A stretch of DNA of 26,418 nucleotides, from the IMG/VR virus record IMGVR_UViG_3300028025_000133, positions 1 through 26,418 of that record, one strand, 5' to 3'. The stretch's first letter is position 1. Every line of letters begins with the position of its first letter. Position numbers and translations under genes: made by a program. This stretch comes from a virus. The notes beneath the pieces were generated by a model. That model ran no database searches. It saw only the letters and a program-made list of their open reading frames with translations, and was not told the origin of the DNA. Of the stretch, positions 23,368-26,418 are shown piece by piece.

Positions 23368-23473
23368 GTCGATGCTCCTTTGCTTCGCCTAGGGTTTGGA
23401 AGTATTCGTCACACACCTTGCAATGCCAGAGCTTTTGTTCTCTGACAGTTGCAAGGCGCTGTTGCCTACCCAT
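23360..23473 (-). CDS. Small putative zinc-binding protein, unknown
   Basis: From ATG 23473 the product has 37 residues, MGRQQRLATVREQKLWHCKV and CDEYFQTLGEAKEHRHG. C-x2-C is followed 12 residues later by H-x-H, near the C2H2 zinc finger plan but with a short last spacing. AAGG lies 4 bases before this ATG, and the start then falls 7 bases after the upstream stop. The frame is open to an ATG at 23560 (66 residues), but that would overlap the preceding gene by 80 bases and has no ribosome site; GTG 23515 is another option. DNA, RNA or protein binding is possible. Confidence 0.55.
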   Translation of the reverse strand: MGRQQRLATVREQKLWHCKVCDEYFQTLGEAKEHRHG

Positions 23474-23480
23474 CCAGCCT

Positions 23481-23714
23481 TCAATTACTCTTGAATCGCC
23501 CCGATAACTTGTCACGGATTCGAGATTTTGTGGCAATCTTTGATTGATTAAGTTCTTCATGTGTTTCTAAAAAGTAGTCCAGACTTGTTTTATCAAAGTC
23601 TATACGAATCTTTTTTAGACCCACAACACGACTAGGCTTCTTTTCCTGTGTCTCCCACTTGGGCCACGGTGCGTTCGGTGCTAGTACGGTCTTGAATACG
23701 GTTGAATTCTTCAT
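23481..23714 (-). CDS. Small basic protein, unknown, start uncertain
   Basis: From ATG 23714 the product has 77 residues, beginning MKNSTVFKTVLAPNAPWPKW. The second half (VVGLKKIRIDFDKTSLDYFL, then a basic tail IATKSRIRDKLSGRFKSN) lies free of other genes. The first half overlaps the better supported 23632-23817 gene by 83 bases in another frame, so the true start may be GTG 23624 (47 residues). Neither start has a strong ribosome site. There is no membrane segment and no recognised family. The frame itself is probably coding because the region would otherwise be empty in a tightly packed operon. Confidence 0.42.
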   Translation of the reverse strand: MKNSTVFKTVLAPNAPWPKWETQEKKPSRVVGLKKIRIDFDKTSLDYFLETHEELNQSKIATKSRIRDKLSGRFKSN

Positions 23715-23817
23715 CTTCTTCTTTTGTCCATTGAATGTTGTCATAACCACTTGACCACTTCTTGTGGTCCGTAGGTCGCATATTGCCACCTTTGCCTGCT
23801 TCGCTGTAATGCGTCAT
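23632..23817 (-). CDS. Small conserved phage protein with KGxxMRPTDxxKW motif
   Basis: The product has 61 residues. MTHYSEAGKGGNMRPTDHKK, then WSSGYDNIQWTKEEDEEF, has the pattern KGxxxRPTDxxxxxxxYDxI that recurs at the start of many very small phage and prophage proteins in early regions. Their function is not known to me. The remaining part is acidic and then polar. The start overlaps the upstream stop (ATGA at 23814-23817), so it is probably coupled. The C-terminal 28 codons share bases with the next frame. No membrane segment. Confidence 0.68.
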   Translation of the reverse strand: MTHYSEAGKGGNMRPTDHKKWSSGYDNIQWTKEEDEEFNRIQDRTSTERTVAQVGDTGKEA

Positions 23818-24068
23818 TTCTTTACCACTTTTGGCATCCCTGCCTTTGAATAAACAAAAAAGTCAGTGCGTTCAATTGACACGCGTTTGGTCTTTGGAAA
23901 GTCGCTCAAGGCGCTTGTTTTGGTTCTGCCATCGCTCTCGCGGGTGGCTCTTGCTTTGCTGCCAAACTTCATTCCGTTTGCCTTGGCATCCGCTTCTTTG
24001 CGGATTGTGCTTAAAAACTCAGGCATATACGTTGAAACGTAATCTTTGTGAAACGCATTAACAATCAT
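23814..24068 (-). CDS. Small basic protein, unknown
   Basis: The product has 84 residues from ATG 24068. The N-terminal half (MIVNAFHKDYVSTYMPEFL, then STIRKEADAKANGMKFGSK) is helical. The second half is basic and Ser/Thr-rich (TRESDGRTKTSALSDF, then KTKRVSIERTDFFVYSKAGM), ending in KVVKK. A TTG at 24071 would add one residue. GGA lies about 7 bases upstream. I see no known motif or membrane segment. The basic charge might fit nucleic-acid binding, but this is only a guess. It is coupled to the downstream gene by ATGA. Confidence 0.6.
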   Translation of the reverse strand: MIVNAFHKDYVSTYMPEFLSTIRKEADAKANGMKFGSKARATRESDGRTKTSALSDFPKTKRVSIERTDFFVYSKAGMPKVVKK

Positions 24069-24110
24069 CAATCATCCAATCAATTAAAAGTGCAAAAATC
24101 AAAAACGTAA

Positions 24111-24440
24111 TCACAGCGTTTTTCCAATTTCTGCTGCTGCTCTTACGATTGCTCGGCGGGTTGCTGCGTATGTGTCATTGTTTACTTCGCTATGCCACAC
24201 AGTTATTTCATCTTGATAATCTACTTTTGGAGCAAAAGTTCTGCAAACGCTTACATATGAACCATAAGCACCAACAATCAAGTTCAACTTTACAGCCAAA
24301 CGCAACGCATCACCATCGTCTGTTAGTGGGTTCCAATAGTCTTGTTCATCTGCCCAATCCAAAGCAAATACGTCACCAACAAGGCCACCCTCAATTCCAG
24401 CCGCCTTTGCAGCCAGTTCTAGCTGTTCTTTATCTGTCAT
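24111..24440 (-). CDS. Conserved phage protein of unknown function (WNPLTDDGDALRLAVKL type)
   Basis: The product has 109 residues. The first part (DKEQLELAAKAAGIEGGLVG) is a helix, then DYWNPLTDDGDALRLAVKLN, the strongest signature, and the end (AATRRAIVRAAAEIGKTL). These three blocks in this order are frequent in small proteins of proteobacterial phages and prophages, near recombination or replication genes. No function is known to me. AGGA lies 6 bases before ATG 24440. The start overlaps the stop of the winged-helix gene (ATGA). Confidence 0.75.
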   Translation of the reverse strand: MTDKEQLELAAKAAGIEGGLVGDVFALDWADEQDYWNPLTDDGDALRLAVKLNLIVGAYGSYVSVCRTFAPKVDYQDEITVWHSEVNNDTYAATRRAIVRAAAEIGKTL

Positions 24441-24739
24441 AGCAAATCCTGTTGAAAAGGTTTAAACCGCCATTCACGCTCTTGCCTTCCGCTAAGTGAT
24501 TCAACTGTTTTACCTGTTAGTTCAATCAAATCAAGTTTCTGAAGCTCGTTCATACGTCTTGCTACTTGATTGCTTTGAAGACCTGTGTGCATGGCAATGC
24601 CATCTTTGCCCATTGGGCCAAAACGTTGCAATGCAGCCACAATGACTTCTTGGTGCATTTTGGCTACGTCTTTGATTGAATCAGCCGCCTTGAAGCTGGT
24701 GATTGCGTCTGTTGCTCTTGCTCGTATAAATTTAAACAT
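24437..24739 (-). CDS. Winged helix-turn-helix DNA-binding protein
   Basis: The product has 100 residues. Residues about 28-90 follow the wHTH plan: a helix (KMHQEVIVAALQRFGPMG), then KDGIAMHTGLQSNQVARRMN (turn and recognition helix), then ELQKLDLIELTGKTVESLSG (wing) and a final strand (EREWRFKPF). The helix-turn-helix resembles MarR-like domains used in phage early regions. It may regulate the minus-strand operon or help replication. AGGA lies 6 bases before ATG 24739. It is separated from the upstream SSB-like gene by 113 bases, the largest gap in this operon. Confidence 0.75.
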   Translation of the reverse strand: MFKFIRARATDAITSFKAADSIKDVAKMHQEVIVAALQRFGPMGKDGIAMHTGLQSNQVARRMNELQKLDLIELTGKTVESLSGRQEREWRFKPFQQDLL

Positions 24740-24852
24740 ATTGGTTCCTAAAGGTTGTGGTGGTGGTACTGGCTACGTCTGTTGGGGCTTCGCCGCATGA
24801 ACTTAATCACTTGGTTGGGCGTTATCCAACAGCATCCGCTTTCCCACCGAAA
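24740..24852. other. 113-base gap in the minus-strand operon
   Basis: No coding frame of useful length is seen here. A weak hairpin is present (GTTGG and CCAAC around the 7-base GCGTTAT loop on the + strand), with no T-run. The gap may hold a promoter for the winged-helix gene and downstream small genes, but no convincing -35/-10 pair is visible. Confidence 0.4.
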
Positions 24853-25092
24853 TCAAAACTCTACATCATCAAATGATGTGGACTTGGCTGGCGCTTTGTA
24901 GCCATCTTCTTTGGGTGTGAAAAGGTATGCCCAACCTTCCCAACCGCCTTCAACCAAAGGCACTTGGTCAAGTTTAAGCATCGGACCTTTCTTGGTTTCA
25001 ATGACGCTACCAATGCGCTGATAACGCACCTTTTCTTGACCGTCTTTTTGGTATGTGCCAGCGCGGACAGTCACTTCATAAATTGTTGCCAT
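24853..25092 (-). CDS. Small SSB-like protein beside the exonuclease
   Basis: The product has 79 residues. It is beta-rich (IYEVTVRAGTYQKDGQEKVR, then YQRIGSVIETKKGPMLKLDQ, WAYLFTPK), ending in STSFDDVEF. The acidic tip DDVEF resembles the DDxxF C-terminal tail by which single-strand DNA-binding proteins recruit partners. The pattern AGTYxKDGQEKxRYxxxGxVxxTKxGPxLKLxxxP recurs in small phage proteins next to recombination genes. It overlaps the exonuclease gene by 17 bases, so the two are probably coupled. Single-strand binding is inferred from the tail, size and context; it is not a classic full-length SSB. Confidence 0.68.
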   Translation of the reverse strand: MATIYEVTVRAGTYQKDGQEKVRYQRIGSVIETKKGPMLKLDQVPLVEGGWEGWAYLFTPKEDGYKAPAKSTSFDDVEF

Positions 25093-25720
25093 GTTTTTCT
25101 TTCAGTTCGTTAAGTTTCGTAATTTTGCCATCCAGTTCAACCAAGAACTTTTTGACTTCTTCTTCAAGCATTTGAATGTAAGCAGCATCACGGGGAACGC
25201 GCTTTACAAACAATTGAAGTTCTGTGGGCAACCGTGGGTCAAAAGACACAAAGTCACACCATTGGCGACCAGTACACGCAAGCTGCCATTGCATCTGGGT
25301 GTTGTACTTGCCTGGCACTGTTTGGCTCAACAACGTGTCAATATGCGTTGCCGTGTTAGGACACTTAATCTCAAGCTGCCCAACATCGCCCACAAGCCCG
25401 TCAGGAGAAGCGCCAGCGGCTTCAATCGTTGGGTGGGTAATCATGGCAACTTCATCCACTAAAACGTCAGCATGGGCTTCATACGCTGCCCTAGCCAATG
25501 GTTCGGTTTCAGTGCCGTGAACCATAGCAGCATTGCTAAACGATTCGGCTACTGTGTTTGTCATACGCTCACAAACCAACTGCGCCATGTAGTTGTCACG
25601 GCTGGTGCTGTAACCTGTCTTTGTCTTGGCAATAACGTCAGCAACACGACTGGCAGTCACTTTGCCCATTCTGCTTTGAAACCAAGCATCTGAGCCTTGG
25701 ACAATTGTTGTATCAGTCAT
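25076..25720 (-). CDS. YqaJ / lambda-type recombination exonuclease
   Basis: The product has 214 residues. GSDAWFQSRMGKVTASRV (residues 9-26) is the opening motif. HGTETEPLARAAYE (68-81) gives Glu72. GASPDGLVG gives Asp107, and QLEIKCPN gives Glu117 and Lys119 of the D-ExK nuclease site. YNTQMQWQLACTG (139-151) is the Gln motif. The order and size agree with YqaJ-family 5'-3' double-strand exonucleases, which resect DNA ends for a single-strand annealing protein. GGAAGG lies 8 bases before ATG 25720, inside the HNH gene end. The C-terminal helix is charged. With the ERF-type gene upstream it forms a two-part recombination system. Confidence 0.92.
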   Translation of the reverse strand: MTDTTIVQGSDAWFQSRMGKVTASRVADVIAKTKTGYSTSRDNYMAQLVCERMTNTVAESFSNAAMVHGTETEPLARAAYEAHADVLVDEVAMITHPTIEAAGASPDGLVGDVGQLEIKCPNTATHIDTLLSQTVPGKYNTQMQWQLACTGRQWCDFVSFDPRLPTELQLFVKRVPRDAAYIQMLEEEVKKFLVELDGKITKLNELKEKHGNNL

Positions 25721-26129
25721 AAATTACACCTTCCAATTTTTTACGTTTGAATCTCAAATGTGCCGCGCCTTTGGTTATGCCAAGTTTTTTTGCATAGTCA
25801 ACCAATGGAATTTCACCGTCTACTGTTTTGACAATCTTCAAATCTTTTCTGTTTCTTGATTGTTGATATGGTGTAGCCCATCGGCAATTACCAGGCTCAT
25901 AACCTTTGTTGGGGTCAATCCTGTCAATGCTAGTGCCTTCTGGTTTTTCTCCCATATCCTCAAAAAAATTTTCAAATTTAAACCATCGTTCTGCCATTCC
26001 TAATCCAACAGCGCCATATCTATGAAAGTCTTTGCTGTTTGGATTTGTGGCTCTATCTTTTGCAGAAGTCCAACTGGAATATGTTGATGTGTGTCTCATT
26101 CCGTGAGTTGTTCTGTTATGCACTTTCAT
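25713..26129 (-). CDS. HNH-like endonuclease with C-terminal HTH
   Basis: The product has 138 residues. HTSTYSSWTSAKDRATNPNS, then the motif SIDRIDPNKGYEPGNCRWAT, then PYQQSRNRK follow a phage HNH-like family in which the first His position is often Asp. After that a basic C-terminal part (VDGEIPLVDYAKKLGITKGA, then LRFKRKK) looks like a helix-turn-helix DNA-binding element of homing endonucleases. It overlaps the ERF stop (ATGA at 26126-26129) and the exonuclease start by 8 bases. It may be a free-standing homing endonuclease now built into the operon, or a domesticated one. Catalytic competence cannot be decided from motifs alone. Confidence 0.78.
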   Translation of the reverse strand: MKVHNRTTHGMRHTSTYSSWTSAKDRATNPNSKDFHRYGAVGLGMAERWFKFENFFEDMGEKPEGTSIDRIDPNKGYEPGNCRWATPYQQSRNRKDLKIVKTVDGEIPLVDYAKKLGITKGAAHLRFKRKKLEGVIYD

Positions 26130-26418
26130 TTCAAACTCGCTTTCTTTTCATCTTTGACCGCAATAATCTTTTTTTGCCAGTTAGCGTCTGTGCCGCAGGC
26201 TTTGTAGGCGTTCTGATAAGCCACTTTAAGAGATGCTTCGTCAGTTGCGTCTTGGATTGCTAACAAATGGTCAGCCATTAAATTGGAATCAACCACAGTC
26301 TTTTCAGGGCGTGAGGCTTTGTTGTTATCATCATCTTCAGGGGCAATACCGCAAGCCGCCATCAAGCTGTATCGTCTGGCGTATGTCAGCGCAGAAGCAT
26401 AGCCTTGTGGGTCTCGTT
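26126..26418 (-). CDS. ERF-family single-strand annealing protein, C-terminal end (partial)
   Basis: The frame is open to the right edge of the window, so the N-terminal part lies outside; 96 residues are visible. DPQGYASALTYARRYSLMAA, then CGIAPEDDDNN, is the hallmark end of the ERF core (SALTYARRYxLxxxxGIxxEDDD). After that come a linker and a helical C-terminal part (LAIQDATDEASLKVAYQNAY, then WQKKIIAVKDEKKASLK). ERF proteins form rings that anneal complementary strands. Here it would work with the downstream YqaJ exonuclease and the SSB-like protein. An internal ATG at 26362 lies inside the conserved motif and is not a start. Confidence 0.9.
   Translation of the reverse strand, partial: RDPQGYASALTYARRYSLMAACGIAPEDDDNNKASRPEKTVVDSNLMADHLLAIQDATDEASLKVAYQNAYKACGTDANWQKKIIAVKDEKKASLK

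Noticed and set aside
24740-24852. Short peptides (10 and 16 residues) in the minus-strand gap
   Set aside because: Too short, without ribosome sites, and with no coding character.

Overview
This window is one continuous piece of a tailed double-stranded DNA phage genome. The virion genes follow the order of phage P22 (short-tailed, podovirus-like): terminase large subunit end, portal, scaffold, coat, then gp4-like tail accessory protein, gp10-like stabilization protein, a GNAT-fold small protein, three ejection proteins, a tail protein, and lysis genes. The lysis block encodes a nested Rz/Rz1 spanin pair. Spanins act on an outer membrane, so the host is inferred to be Gram-negative. The moderate GC content and the style of the fibre proteins recall uncultivated freshwater phages of Burkholderiales, but nothing here proves a host. 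No integrase, repressor, tRNA or CRISPR array is visible, so lifestyle cannot be decided.

Layout, + strand. 1-4645 holds terminase (5' end outside the window), portal, scaffold and coat, closed by a strong terminator. 4698-4931 is a small virion-type gene with a terminator on each side. 5000-5662 is a glycosyltransferase. 5692-12201 is a 6.5 kb receptor-binding cassette lying between coat and gp4, where P22 has none. It contains a long repetitive fibre, a second short fibre that copies its end, a C1q-like protein, a fibre with an S74 self-cleaving chaperone, a carbohydrate-binding-like tail protein and small assembly-type proteins. 12210-15185 encodes the gp4-like and gp10-like neck and tail proteins, both enlarged by copies of the same beta-rich module. 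15185-20612 holds a small protein, the GNAT-like protein and the three ejection proteins. 20615-21157 is a tailspike-head-like/collar hybrid. 21159-23266 is the lysis region: several small membrane proteins, a holin candidate, Rz with Rz1 inside it, and an M15 peptidase endolysin.

Layout, - strand. From the right edge to 23263 runs an opposing operon of early-type genes. It contains an ERF-family annealing protein (its start lies outside the window), an HNH-like gene, a YqaJ/lambda-type exonuclease, a small SSB-like protein, a winged-helix protein and a run of tiny unknown genes. It ends in a 34-residue membrane peptide whose stop codon overlaps the endolysin stop codon.

The two blocks suit a late (+) and an early/recombination (-) programme that converge at 23263-23266. 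ERF plus YqaJ exonuclease forms a two-component recombination system. Most genes are packed with ATGA or TAATG overlaps, so translational coupling is common. No gene-free stretch exceeds 300 bases; the longest gap (24740-24852) shows only a weak 5-bp hairpin.
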